Positions 35,505 through 45,903 of a stretch of DNA of 64,000 bases are shown here, piece by piece (position 1 is the stretch's first letter; every line of letters starts with the position of its first letter). The notes below the pieces were generated by a model that saw only the letters and a list, made by a program, of their open reading frames with translations, was not told the origin of the DNA and made no database searches. A program made the translations under genes and the position numbers. Origin of the DNA: Trichuris trichiura (lineage: Eukaryota; Nematoda; Enoplea; Trichinellida; Trichuridae); contig JBAJFE010000026.1 in NCBI GenBank assembly GCA_037903355.1, positions 5,208,001 to 5,272,000 of the forward strand, in the 5' to 3' direction.

Positions 35505-36829
35505 TCCATTTCCACGTGGCTGAAGTCGACATTCAATTTAGATTAGGCCTTTCACTGCTAAACTAAGCAAGTTCTTGGTTAGCATGTGCTTCGTCAGTGT
35601 TTAGTGCCAGTGGCAATTCAGTAAAAATTGTTCACCCACAATTAAGTATTAATACTGAAGGACAAAGTATTTACGCTATTTCCATAATTCTTCTCTAAGC
35701 TTAGCGAAAAACGCACATCTCAAGTAGAATGTAACTTTCGCAGAAATGCAGTCCGTTATTGAAATGATACATACGTAAGCTAAAAATTCTTTTACTTCTG
35801 GATTGCGTTTCACCCAGCAGCTACTCTAAACGCCAATACTATGGGATAAGAAAAAAGTCATTGCTTGAGAAGGTACGCTTACGTTTCTCTTATTCTTCAT
35901 GTTTTGATCCCTGCTTCTTCAGGAGCTTACGAAAAAATTTCCGTTGGCTTTTTCATGTAAATTCAGGAGTTAAATATTTAGTTATTTTAATCTTTTAAGC
36001 TTAATAAGACAGGACTGCCAGGAAAGGGCTCATGAAATCTCGGTTTGCAACATTGGCCTGTTTCTGTCTAAACTGATACGTTTTACTTAAGACTAGGAGC
36101 TTTCGGAACTTACGCAAGCAAGAAGCTTCACGATTCTTAAATAAAACAAGCCGGTTTAACGGGAAACAAGTTACGCTTAAAAAATAAGTATTTAAGCTAC
36201 ACATGTATGGATTCAAAAGATAAGACGGTTTGTCTAGAAAAGCTTCGCACAATACATACGATGGAACGACATTCATGCATTCTCAAACAGATGTACAACC
36301 AACATCAGGCTTGGAACTAGTTCTTTAGCAAGAGATGGATTACTACGGAAAGAAAAAAGGAACATTTCAAACAGAATGGAATTATGAGAACCAATTACAA
36401 AGAAACTGAAACCCAAAAATAGTTTAAGCAAATCCTGGCCAAACCATCCAAGCCTAGTTTTTATTGAAAATACTACTATGGCAGAGCTTTCTGGATACAT
36501 ATAATCCGGTAGTCAGCGTCTTAGTAATGTTAAGTGATGAGACGGATTGTTTTGTTAACGTTAATGGTCTAACGAGAGTCGTTGGTGTAAATCATAGCTT
36601 TGGATTGTCGTGAATACTGGAAGATTACTGCTACATCAAATCAGGGGTCGGAAAAATGGGAGACAGAGGAGGAGAATAACGAAAGAAAGTTAACGAAATT
36701 AAGAAATAACGTAATCGCAGCAGTGAAAAATATATGTACCGAGAAAAAAACTACCCAATATAATTAAGGGTAAAAGAGGTGAAAAAAGAGGCAATTGCAT
36801 ATTGGTGGATAATATAAAATCGATATATG
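35505..36829. other. Non-coding stretch
   Basis: Two adjacent minus frames (36001-36276 and 36273-36500) lack any domain signature or splice sites. Nothing else seen. Confidence 0.5.
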
Positions 36830-37058
36830 TGAAGCACGTGATCTGCTCGTTACGGTGGAAGTCCCGTCGTAATATTTAATAATTTTGATCCCAGAGCTTT
36901 TGGGTCCAATCTTGATTCGTTATCAGCGGTAAAGGAGAATGAAAAATAACGATACGATATCTCTATCCAAGTGTTCTAATGAGCTGTAAGCTCTCGGATC
37001 AAAATTACTAAATATTACAATGGGATTTCTACCGCAACGAACGGATCATGTACTTCGC
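36830..37058. repeat. 229 bp inverted repeat (MITE-like)
   Basis: Arms of about 76 bp: the left runs GTGAAGCACGTGATC through AATTTTGATCC and AGAGCTT; the right is its diverged reverse complement ending GATCATGTACTTCGCGTG. Arm identity is roughly 80-85% by eye. The centre is about 77 bp. Confidence 0.88.
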
Positions 37059-37344
37059 GTGAAGCATTACTGTCCTGTACTAAAAAGTTACGCTTTCAGA
37101 AACTAGTATAAAGGTAAAATCTAAAAAAATAATTACGGACGAAGAAAATAGTCTCGTCATTTTGTTGCGAGGAAGAGCAGATTTTGTTCTCAGGAAGCAG
37201 CAATCTGTACGGTAGATGGGAAGTGCCCATACATCATTAAACTCAACATCGCAAACTCTACTGATGGTACTGTTGCGACGGATGGAAGCTGCTTCTTGTA
37301 TTTTTTTAAAACGGAACATTCTCTGCAGACAATTCCAGCTTTGA

Positions 37345-37511
37345 TTGCTGCGAACATACTCTAAGACATTTAGATAAATGTTTATTAAGTATACGATATC
37401 AGATGGAAAATAGGTGTTGGGAAAAACCAGACAGAAACTACTGCGGCGAACGAAGTGTGAACACTAATAGGACATCTTACATAAATATCCCAGAACTAGG
37501 TGAATGGGTCA
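37345..37511 (-). repeat. 3' LTR of the retrotransposon
   Basis: Begins TGACCCATTCACCTAG on the minus strand, homologous to the 5' LTR. It has about 25 bp of different sequence after ATATTTATG. The far end is unclear: it fades after AGAGTATGTTCGC. Confidence 0.75.
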
Positions 37512-37865
37512 ACCTTGAGATAGTCTTCTGAGTGCGTCATCGCTAGAGATTTCTGATAACGGCTTGAAAACTAGACTGAACTTGTAAGCTTGCAAAAAGA
37601 TAGACCATCTCAAAATCCCTCTAGAAAGAATTTCTGGAGTTAGTCTGTCAGTAGTGAAGAGTCCAAGAAGCAGTTTGTGATCCGTTATCAGCGTGAACAA
37701 TCTGCCGCAAAGGAAATGGTAGAATTTCTTGACTCCTGTCACTACTGCTAGAGTTTCCTTGTCTATCTGTGCATAGTTGCGTTTCGCTGTTGTAAGAATA
37801 TGTGATGCAAAAGCCACAACACCTTCTTGTCCATTTGTCTTTCTTTGAATTAAGACGACTCCCAC
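37509..37865 (-). pseudogene. RNase H domain of the retrotransposon
   Basis: 118 codons are open with a typical Ty3/Gypsy RNase H order: GVVLIQ, the VAFASHILT block, the Y.Q.DKE.LAVV block with its acidic residue, FYHFLCGR.F.L.TDH, and a final SDALSR-like SSDDALRRLS. The frame ends at the 3' LTR boundary. It is the best preserved part of the element. Confidence 0.9.
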
Positions 37866-38099
37866 TCCAAATAAGTGGAGGCAGCTAACGAAGAATTATC
37901 GAGTGGGGCTAGAACATCGTACGAGGTGACTGGAAATTTTCTTCATGCACTTTGGTCCATTTCAACTTTTGCCGTCTAATCCAAAAAATTGTGAAGCGGC
38001 TCTCCCATACTTGCCCTGTCCTTCAAAAAAGTGTTGGAAAAATCGAGACCTAGGAAGGGCCGGGATTCCTCTTGCTCCTGAGGTGCTGACGCCTTGTGA

Positions 38100-38720
38100 A
38101 TTGCTTCAAGCGTTAAGGCTAGCGATGAATGCCATGTGCGTCGATTCTGTAACCCACAGTCGTCTTAACACCGATAGGACATTTCTCCTTCTGGGTTCAG
38201 AAGCCCAGCTTTCGAAAGATTTGGACAAGTTCTTAAATCTGCATGCCAATTCTTGGGAAGTGGCAGCTCTGATGAGGGTGCCGTCGAAATATGGAGTGAC
38301 ACTTAGATCATTATTGATCGCTTCATCCATAACCTGCTGAAAAATTTCTTGGGCGACAGGCACCACGAACAGCAATGGTTTGACTTCTAGGATGCGTTAT
38401 GATCGTCTGAGCCTCAGCTGAAGCATTGTTCACTGGTACCTGTAGGCGAGCTTGTGCCATGTCCCTCTTGATGAAAACTTGTCCTCTTGACAAGCTGGAC
38501 AACAGATTATCAACTGCCGGGATAGGATATGGAATATGTGATATCTTGCAAAGCAATGCTGATTGCAAGCTTGTCATCTCCACAAAATCGAAATGGGTCA
38601 GTTGACTTGATGACATGAACAGTCTCGGCAACTTTGCGCTGCCGATAGGCTAAGTGACACCTTTCAACAAGCAGCCAAGCACATTTTCGATGCGTAGATA
38701 AACAGCTAGTGAAACGTTTC
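38100..38720 (-). pseudogene. Reverse transcriptase remnant
   Basis: Two overlapping minus frames (38631-38323 and 38375-38106) carry the Ty3/Gypsy RT fingers and palm: DLLxSL-like, a GQVF..DMAQA..QVPV motif A region, and a motif C that reads YFDG where an active enzyme has Y-x-D-D. The second catalytic Asp is replaced by Gly. Several frame breaks are present. Confidence 0.88.
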
Positions 38721-39039
38721 TCGATTTGAAATGTTCCGGTTGAACGTTAAAGCCAAGTGGCAGAGAAGTTTCCGACTCCTATAGGTCCCTAGTGTTTCTG
38801 AGAAGGTATCCTGAAGTTCCCACAGGGTATTCTCCATGGCACTGCTTCCCTGACTTGACTGACCCCCGAGATGCTCAATTCAAGTGTTGGCAACCATTCC
38901 AGTCCCAGCAGGCTTTCTCGGCTGCCCTCACTGACTAGTGGTTAAAGTGTTCCGTGCTTACGTATGAAAGTCACGTTAACGAAGCAGAAGCCCAATAGCC
39001 TTACGGGATTTCTCTGGTAGCCAAGAAGCTATAGGCGTC

Positions 39040-39150
39040 CACGGACTGGCATAACTCCTTGTAGGTACCTGGAGACATAAGCGAGCAGTTAGACCCCGAG
39101 TCGACCTCATGGTCAGCGGTTGTCCTTCGACGTTGTTGGTGACCTTTATC
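39040..39150 (-). pseudogene. Retrotransposon aspartic protease remnant
   Basis: The catalytic DSG triplet is readable at about 39105-39094, but in a different frame from the preceding open stretch. A frameshift therefore splits the protease just before its active site. Confidence 0.75.
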
Positions 39151-39271
39151 CCCTTCGGACTATCGGTAGAAGGAAGTATGTTGTAGAGGTGGCTCTCCGT
39201 GTATACTTCTAGCTCTTCGACTTGCTGAGCAGATGATCCATTTTTAACTGACATCTATTGAACCGCTGCTT

Positions 39272-39363
39272 TTGCAGACCTTGGCGACGTGTCTCTTCTT
39301 AAGGCAGAAGCGGTATTCGCAGTCTTTGAACTTGCAGTTCTCACGTTTGTGCTGACCTCCACA
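39272..39363 (-). pseudogene. Retrotransposon zinc-knuckle region
   Basis: A minus-strand frame holds Cys and His in nucleocapsid style spacing (CGGQHKRENC, then further C and H...C). The expected first Cys of the first knuckle appears lost. It would have bound the element RNA. Confidence 0.65.
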
Positions 39364-39449
39364 ACCGACCTAAGTCTTTTTTTGGCCTTTGCTTTGCCCG
39401 TGACGCCAGAAAGGGCTATTTTTCATCGTGTAATGAGGAAATAGTTCCT

Positions 39450-40020
39450 GTGAAGGTGTTCTGAACTTGAACCTTCTTGGCTTGGTTAACCGGCTGCTTT
39501 GCCTGCTACGGCTCTCTTCAAAACTTCATCGAAAGGAAGCGAAGTCTCCGCTGAGTAACGTCATCCCCGAAGCTACATACAAGCTGGTCTCTGAATGCGC
39601 TCTGAGTGTTGCCCTGAACTTACACTCTTCAGGCAACTTCCTCAGTTGCGTAATATAGGCGCTGATGGTTTTATTTGCTTTTCTGGAAAAAGAATCGCCT
39701 GTACATCAGCGACGTCTGTAGCATGAAGTGGCTTTTCATCTTCGTAACGAGCCGATCATACTTTTGCAATTTATGAATTACAGGAGAAATGATTGAGCAA
39801 AAGATTGCGTAAGCTTCTCTTCCAATCAACTCTAAGAGAGTTACTCCTCCTAAGCTTGTCGATGATATTGTTGGCTTTGCACTAGCACTCAGGTTTTTCA
39901 GCATAGGCTTCTCAAAAAGTCTACGTCTTGGTCTCGAAAACTGCTGTACTGCATATGGTCGCTATGCTAACCTGTGTGAATTGCAAGTCGTAAGAAATAA
40001 CGTCGTTTCAGCTGCTATTA
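39450..40020 (-). pseudogene. Retrotransposon gag remnant
   Basis: Located between the primer-binding site and the zinc-knuckle region. Minus-strand frames (mainly 39904-39671) contain a Gypsy-gag-like patch with LLELIGREAYAI and TKMKSHF. Gag forms the particle shell of the element. Frames change several times, so no intact protein exists. Confidence 0.6.
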
Positions 40021-40029
40021 AGATCTCGC

Positions 40030-40040
40030 CCTCGTCGCCA
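40030..40040 (-). other. Putative primer-binding site
   Basis: TGGCGACGAGG on the minus strand, one base after the LTR end. It begins TGG, so it could pair with a tRNA 3' end in CCA. Confidence 0.7.
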
Positions 40041-40041
40041 A

Positions 40042-40198
40042 TGTTTTATTTTAGCGAACTGTGTGAACTTACTCTGAGACATTTAGATGACCGATATGGT
40101 ATCAGATAGGGTATAGGTGTTGGGGAAAATCAGACAAAAAGTACTGCAGCCGAGATGAACACCCCTCATAAATATTCCAAAACTAGGCGATTGGGTCA
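40042..40198 (-). repeat. 5' LTR of the retrotransposon
   Basis: On the minus strand it begins TGACCCAATCGCCTAG and ends AATAAAACA, a TG..CA LTR of 157 bp. It matches the left repeat through TAGTT.TGG.ATATTTATG, CCCAACACCTAT, ATCTGATA and AAATGTCT.AGAGTA. Confidence 0.85.
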
Positions 40199-41447
40199 GT
40201 TTTTTCATGCCATCAAGCATCGGATAGTTCAGGAATGAAAGAGGATTCTTTACCGCTGGATGCCTTCATGTGAGGGCAAGAATTCGCGCAGGTCTGAAGC
40301 GGTGCGAGAAAATGTGTGTGCAAGGAATTCAAGGCAGTGTCAACTTGTAGTACACGACAAGGTTGCAGAAAATGCGAGCATAGTGATACGTATTCTGCAA
40401 AGGCAGATGATGTAAAGTCCTAACTCATTAGGGTGAAAGGGTCTAACAATTCTATCAGACACCTTTATTATTCCATTTCTTTTTGCATTTACTTTGCGCT
40501 TATCTTCTCTCTATTTAACCCTAATTACTTAACTACCGTTAATCATCGTTCCCATTTCCTTTTTCTTCCTAGCTTTTTATTCAATATAACAATGGGTTCA
40601 TAGCCTGAATATTACACGCTTTCCAACGGATCCGAAGGCTATCATACTAAAGTTACTAACGCTTGGCACGGCATTTTATTGGCCGGTTTAGGGTTTCTGA
40701 AAGTAAACTAAACAGGCGCTCCAGCAAGGGATGGGGATAAGCACTTCTTACAGAAAACAACTTATGTTCACAGTTTTCAGGACTACAATCCTCATTGCTG
40801 AAGACAGAGCAAGGCGGCCCCGAAAGTTCCGGGCATATGGCTGCTCTGCGCTAATAAAGGTTCAACTATCCTCTGGTAGGGTAGTGTCTAACTTTGTTCC
40901 AGAAACTCAAAAGCAGGCAATACAAAGTCTTATGGAAACTTATCGTGGCTTCACAGTTAAGTGAACGACACATTATGAGTCGCGTTCCTTCCTCAGAGCA
41001 AAGTAAAGCTTCAACAATAAGTAATTTACTTTGCAACTGAAAAGTGAAGTGGCAAGGAGCTCTCAGAACAGACTAGTTCTCTTGTCAACTGGAAAAATGC
41101 TAGATGATCAATTGAATCGTTGCTTATGTAAAACGACGTCCGTCAGGTCATTTTTCTATTTGGAGAAGTTAGCCTAGCCCAATCGACCTCGCAACATTCA
41201 GTCTGAGGAATGAGGTATGTCCAGATTGAATGCCCAAAATATGCCAGAGCTAAGGTTTAAACCAGTGATTCTCAAAGGGGCTGCATGGATCAGGGCTGAA
41301 TAAACGCAAAGACTATCGACATTGAAACGGACGCATCTCGTCTTAAATGACTGAATTCTATGGCACATTCAACTAAATCAACCTGTTCTCGAACAGCAAT
41401 GGGAACGGCTATTATGGTTACACTCCGCTTTTCGATTACACCTCATC
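40199..41447. other. Non-coding with repeat fragments
   Basis: Holds a CTGAAGAC..GGCCCCGAAAG core (40797-40826) related to the 20.5 kb element, and a hAT-like end CAGTGATTCTCAAAGGGG at 41263-41280. No gene seen. Confidence 0.55.
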
Positions 41448-41497
41448 TAGATCTTCAGATTCACGGGTTTGGCCAAACCCGTGAATCTGAAGATCTA
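41448..41497. repeat. Perfect 50 bp palindrome
   Basis: TAGATCTTCAGATTCACGGG, TTTGG, CCAAA, then the exact reverse complement of the first block. There is no spacer; the centre of symmetry lies between 41472 and 41473. One arm recurs at 11252-11275. Confidence 0.97.
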
Positions 41498-41790
41498 CTA
41501 TGAAACTATTCAAGCCTGTTAAAAGACATCCTGTCTTTCGAAATACACTTCATCTAATTGCTTAATCAAAAGTTCTCACATTCTTAACTTTGTTCAGTTT
41601 ACGCAACAAAAAAAATTACTTTCCTTTAACAACTGCCACCAGAAGGATATTTCATCGATTTTAAATTTAAACTGCTCCTCACATAATAAATTTAAACGAA
41701 ACAGTAACTTTAAATTGTCAGAACGTTATGTCTGACTTAAGCTCACAGTTCAGTCATCTGTTATCCGATTAAGAAGAACGGCGGTCTGCT

Positions 41791-42249
41791 ATGAAGAGAC
41801 ACAGCCAATCGCACAGCTCTGCTGATCACAGAAGCAAAGCCCATCAAAAGGGTGTAACAGAAACACCGCTGATGAAAGACAGTAAACAAAGTACAAAAGA
41901 AGGCACACAAAACCCAACCGCTCAAGAAAAAAGCAGTATTTACTCACCGCAACATGGGGAGGAATCGGCTACAATCCATTGCAACAGCATGCTGCCAAAG
42001 CCAACAGTTTCTACGCTGTTCCAGACTGAGGAGGTCATGCCAGGGTACGAAACTTCACTTACACGGCGCGCATGGGAATCAGCAGCCGATGCACAGAATA
42101 ATAATGCCCCAGCTGCTCCAGCTGCCCCAGCCCAAAAACAAGCAGACAACTCTGAGGACACTGATAGGCGTTCAGGACGGTCGCTCTGGCGAGCTATGAA
42201 AAAACCGCTGCGGGCAATTACTAAACGATTTCGGAAAGATAAAAAGTGA
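41791..42249 (+). CDS. Possible single-exon disordered basic protein, 152 aa
   Basis: Not recognised. The frame opens with an ATG and is stop-free for 152 codons. Composition is polar (Ser, Gln, Lys, Glu) with an Ala-Pro run (APAAPAAPA) at about residues 107-115. The C-terminus is strongly basic and amphipathic: SLWRAMKKPLRAITKRFRKD. There is no signal peptide or membrane segment. A pattern like this could bind nucleic acid or membranes, but that is only inference. Upstream 100 bp are AT-rich; there is no intron signal inside. The opposite strand has only a 73-codon shadow. Confidence 0.5.
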   Translation: MKRHSQSHSSADHRSKAHQKGVTETPLMKDSKQSTKEGTQNPTAQEKSSIYSPQHGEESATIHCNSMLPKPTVSTLFQTEEVMPGYETSLTRRAWESAADAQNNNAPAAPAAPAQKQADNSEDTDRRSGRSLWRAMKKPLRAITKRFRKDKK

Positions 42250-45155
42250 TCTGTGAATGGAAATAATAATCGCCCAAAACGTTAAAGTAAGAGCAATTGT
42301 CGGGAAAATTTTCATCTCCAATGACTTGATTCTTTTTCAGCCAAAATAACCGAACAAAGAAAATGAACAAAAGTCAAGACTGCTGATAGAAAAAACGATT
42401 TTCTAAACATCGCTGCTCTTCCTTACGGACTTTCATGAACTTATTATTGTTAAACAGTTAACCCTGAAAACCTAATAGCTTTCTCAAAGCTCATTCTTAT
42501 CGCACAGCAGTTACTGTGATGTTACAGAAAGAGCAAAGATGTGAGAAAATAAACTGTATCGTATTAAAGAATAAATCGTATTGCAGCTATCGCAAAAAGT
42601 ACACGCATAATCAGTAAAAACACAAAAAAGGTGCTTTTGTTTACTTGGAAAAGTACGAGCAAACATTTTGCGCTGCGCCTGGGAAGCACGCGTGATTCGT
42701 AACGTAAACTTAAACTCGCCTTTCTTCCCTTCAGTCACAAAACTTTTAGAGCTTTTGGTAATGAAACAATGTGCAAAGCAATATTAATATAACTAAAACA
42801 GCACAGGTATTAATGATTATAGCGCGCACGGCCGTCTTGCCTTCGCGGTAGGAATTAGCGTTCCTGAAAATTGAGTCAATAAATATACACGGCAGGTTTA
42901 TTAACTATGGCATTCCTGCATTGTTTTCGATTTTATTGTTTGTTTCATAATAGGCAGGTTCGCATTTTGCCATGGCCTCATAATACGTTCCGCGAAACAC
43001 TTAGGACTTTTAAATGAGAATTCCATTTCTTGGCTACGCTGAATTCCTTTCATCATATTATTAAAAACTCATCGGAAACGAAAAATTCATTTCAAACGGT
43101 CCGCTGGAAGATGTTGCACACAGTACTACGCTTTCACTAAACTGCCAGTCAAATTTAATGATACAACCGACGTTTCCCTTTTCATCACTGCTGCTGCATT
43201 TGTGCTAATGGGATACTACCGTCCATTCTGAAAAAACAGCTCTACTACTGGTTGTTTCGGATCGGATCAGTAAGGCTTCATGTCAGAAGGTTACTGTTAC
43301 TTGTTACCTTTGTTACTGTTAAGAAATACTACATTTTCAAAAACAATGTTAGCAAATAGTCAAGACATCTGCTACATAGTAATTCGGATGACTAAATCTT
43401 AGCACATAAAACCTTTGGTCAATAGACCTCTTTCCAACGGTGACAAAAAACCGTTCAACAGAAAGAGATACAAGGAAGATACAAGGACCCCGTCTTCATG
43501 AGATATAAGGAAATTTAAGTGCTTCTGGTCTTCAGCTAGATGAGTCCATTGTTCTAACATGTTTTGACGCGATCATCTAGAATCAAACGTCTTACGTTTG
43601 CGCCGCCAAGGGCCGTGAAACACTGTCAGGTCTTGGGGGAATGGAAGCGTTTTGTGTCAACTGAACTTCTGAAAAACAGCCGAAATGCATTTCAAACAGA
43701 GCTGTTGTTGGATTCTTACTTCGTCAACTCAGAGATAAATGAAATACAAATCAGAATGCAAAATATTTACTAGCAAGCCTTATTCCACGGCCAATAAAAA
43801 TTTGGGGTGGCCAAGTTTCAACAGGAAAAAAATGTTTTAACGAGGCCACTACGTCAAAGCCAACTCGGTGGAAAACATAGCGACTGTCGAGAAATGGTTT
43901 TAAGAAAGACAGAAATGTTTCAAGTGCAACAGTCGTGCTAAGTTTCATAATGACAGAACAAAATCGTGCTCAGTCCTCTGGAAGAAGTCAAGATTGAAAA
44001 CTTTTGGATAACTCGCTAACAGCTATAACTATTATTTTGAAGGTATAGCTATTTCTTGCACTTATTCCGAACTCTACTCATCATTAAAGCTTTGTCTGAG
44101 AAAAATGTTCACCCGAACAAGATGAAGCCGTCACTAGCTTTAGAAAACCATGATCTGGTGCAATATTAACAGAAAAGTCACTTGAAGCCTAATTAAGTGA
44201 GTATATAAATATCCCTTGCTCCGGGAATTTCAGTTTGCATTTACCCGTAAAAATACAATCGTCATGACACCGTCAGAAAAGAAAAACATTTACTCTAAAA
44301 ATCAGGCAGCTATGCATTAAAACATGTTGAGTAAGCGGACAGTTTGCAAAAGTTTGTTGCCCCAATTTTGTTCGTTAGTGTTCTTGATAATTTTAATGCA
44401 CTCCACCGCCATCCGCAACACTCGCGTGAAACCGAACTTCTGCTTCGTGAGCAAAGTATTAATTGAACTTTTCACTTTCGTTCCTTCGCTCGTCATTTTG
44501 AGACGTAATCTGAAAAGGCGCACGTTGGATACGCTCCATTTTTTAAACAAGACAAGAGAGCATTAGAGGTCAAAAGGACTACGTGCGAGAGATAATGTTG
44601 TGTCAGTGCATATGAGCAACAGCATTACAAGTGCTTTCCGTGTGAGCTCGAGGTTAACGGACATTTGAGGTCGAGACCACCCGCAAACTAAAGATAAAGA
44701 TTTCCAGGTGACATTCCATGAAACCTCAGCCACAGCCGTAAGACTTACACGTGCGCATATCTACCATGAATCGACTGTAACTTGACGACCATGTGCAGTG
44801 CCACTATTTCGAAAGTGCAAGAAGTGAGTTTTACATCGTTTGCCAAAATCATTCATGAGGAAACGCGACCACGTTTGCCATTCGCTGTTCTTCAAATAAA
44901 GAAAAAACAGTATTCAACAACGATGACCATGGTTCGATCCAGAATGACAATTTAAAAAAACAGTGGGTAGATTCAGGCAGAAAACCACATCCACCACCAA
45001 AAACGCTCCTCAGCGAATAGTGAAAACAAGAGGAAATACTTTGCCACGAGTTGTAGCACCTGGGTGAGATGCTCATCGCAGACATTTACATCATTCAAAT
45101 TACAAAACTAGCAGAACTTTTGCGAATAAAAGCGATTGTGTCAGATACTGGTGGC
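42250..45155. other. Non-coding stretch
   Basis: Only short frames, several overlapping on opposite strands (44317-44566). No gene or repeat supported. Confidence 0.5.
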
Positions 45156-45414
45156 GGTCGAAATCCTAAATAGGTTAGAAATGCACTGTAAAGTTTCGCC
45201 ATGTGACATTAGTGCATTGGCGTCTTCTAGATAAGGAATTTATTTGAGTAGAGGCGCTATTATACCGGTCTTGTTGGAAGCTAGCGATTTAAAAAATAAG
45301 ACCGATATAACAACGCCTCTACTCAAATACATTCCTTGTCTAGAGGATGCCAACGCACTACTGTCAAATGGCCAAGCTTTACATTGCATTTCCGAGCTAT
45401 TCGGGATTTAGACC
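45156..45414. repeat. 259 bp inverted repeat with arms of about 110 bp (MITE-like)
   Basis: The inner arms (45210-45273 and 45298-45360) are nearly identical: TAGTGCATTGGCGTCTTCTA versus the complement of CTAGAGGATGCCAACGCACTA. The match continues outward at lower identity to GGTCGAAATCCTAAATAG on the left and CTATTCGGGATTTAGACC on the right. Confidence 0.92.
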
Positions 45415-45757
45415 TTTCAGGAATTTGACCTTAGCCCACCAGACACACGTGGCCCTATTCAACTGGGCAATAATGCACGAGTTCATGTCGTTCCAGTAAC
45501 GAGAAATTCTACTTCAATGTTGCGCTGACAAGTATTAATAGTATTGCACGATTAAACTCTCCGTTATGACTACTACATATTCTGTTGTATGCAGCAGTTT
45601 GCCAATCTCGATTTCCAAAAATGCCTGACCCATATTTTTGTATCCGAGACATTTCATTGTCATTAATACTTCCATTGTATCCGTGCTGCATCAGAACATT
45701 GAAAGGTCGCTGAACGTGTGTACAGTGATGATCAATTAACCGGAGCTCACGGACCAG

Positions 45758-45903
45758 AGGCGTTCTATGTCACCTCCTTTCCTTAACATTGTTGTCCATA
45801 TGGGGATTCGTGGGAGACGCTCATTGCAAGAGGCGTTCTATGTCTCCTCCTTTCCTTAAAATTGTTGTCTATATGGGAACTCGTGGGAGACACTCACTGC
45901 AAG
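45758..45903. repeat. Diverged 73 bp tandem duplication
   Basis: Copies 45758-45830 and 45831-45903 share AGGCGTTCTATGTC, CCTCCTTTCCTTAA and CGTGGGAGAC, with about 8 substitutions. Confidence 0.9.

Larger units (their letters stand above)
37345..40198 (-). mobile_element. Degenerate Ty3/Gypsy-like LTR retrotransposon without integrase
   Basis: Reading right to left: 5' LTR (40198-40042), primer-binding site, gag remnant, zinc-knuckle region, protease, reverse transcriptase, RNase H, then directly the 3' LTR (from 37511). The integrase that should follow RNase H in Ty3/Gypsy pol is missing; the RNase H frame stops at the LTR boundary. Open frames are broken by frameshifts and stops, and the two LTRs have diverged substantially. 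This is an old, non-autonomous, inactive copy. Confidence 0.9.

Noticed and set aside
37945..38340. 131-codon plus-strand frame
   Set aside because: Antisense to the reverse transcriptase remnant.
44317..44566. Paired sense and antisense frames of about 80 codons
   Set aside because: Typical overlapping chance frames; no composition or splice evidence on either strand.
44930..44945. B-box-like GGTTCGATCC
   Set aside because: No A box at the right distance; no cloverleaf.
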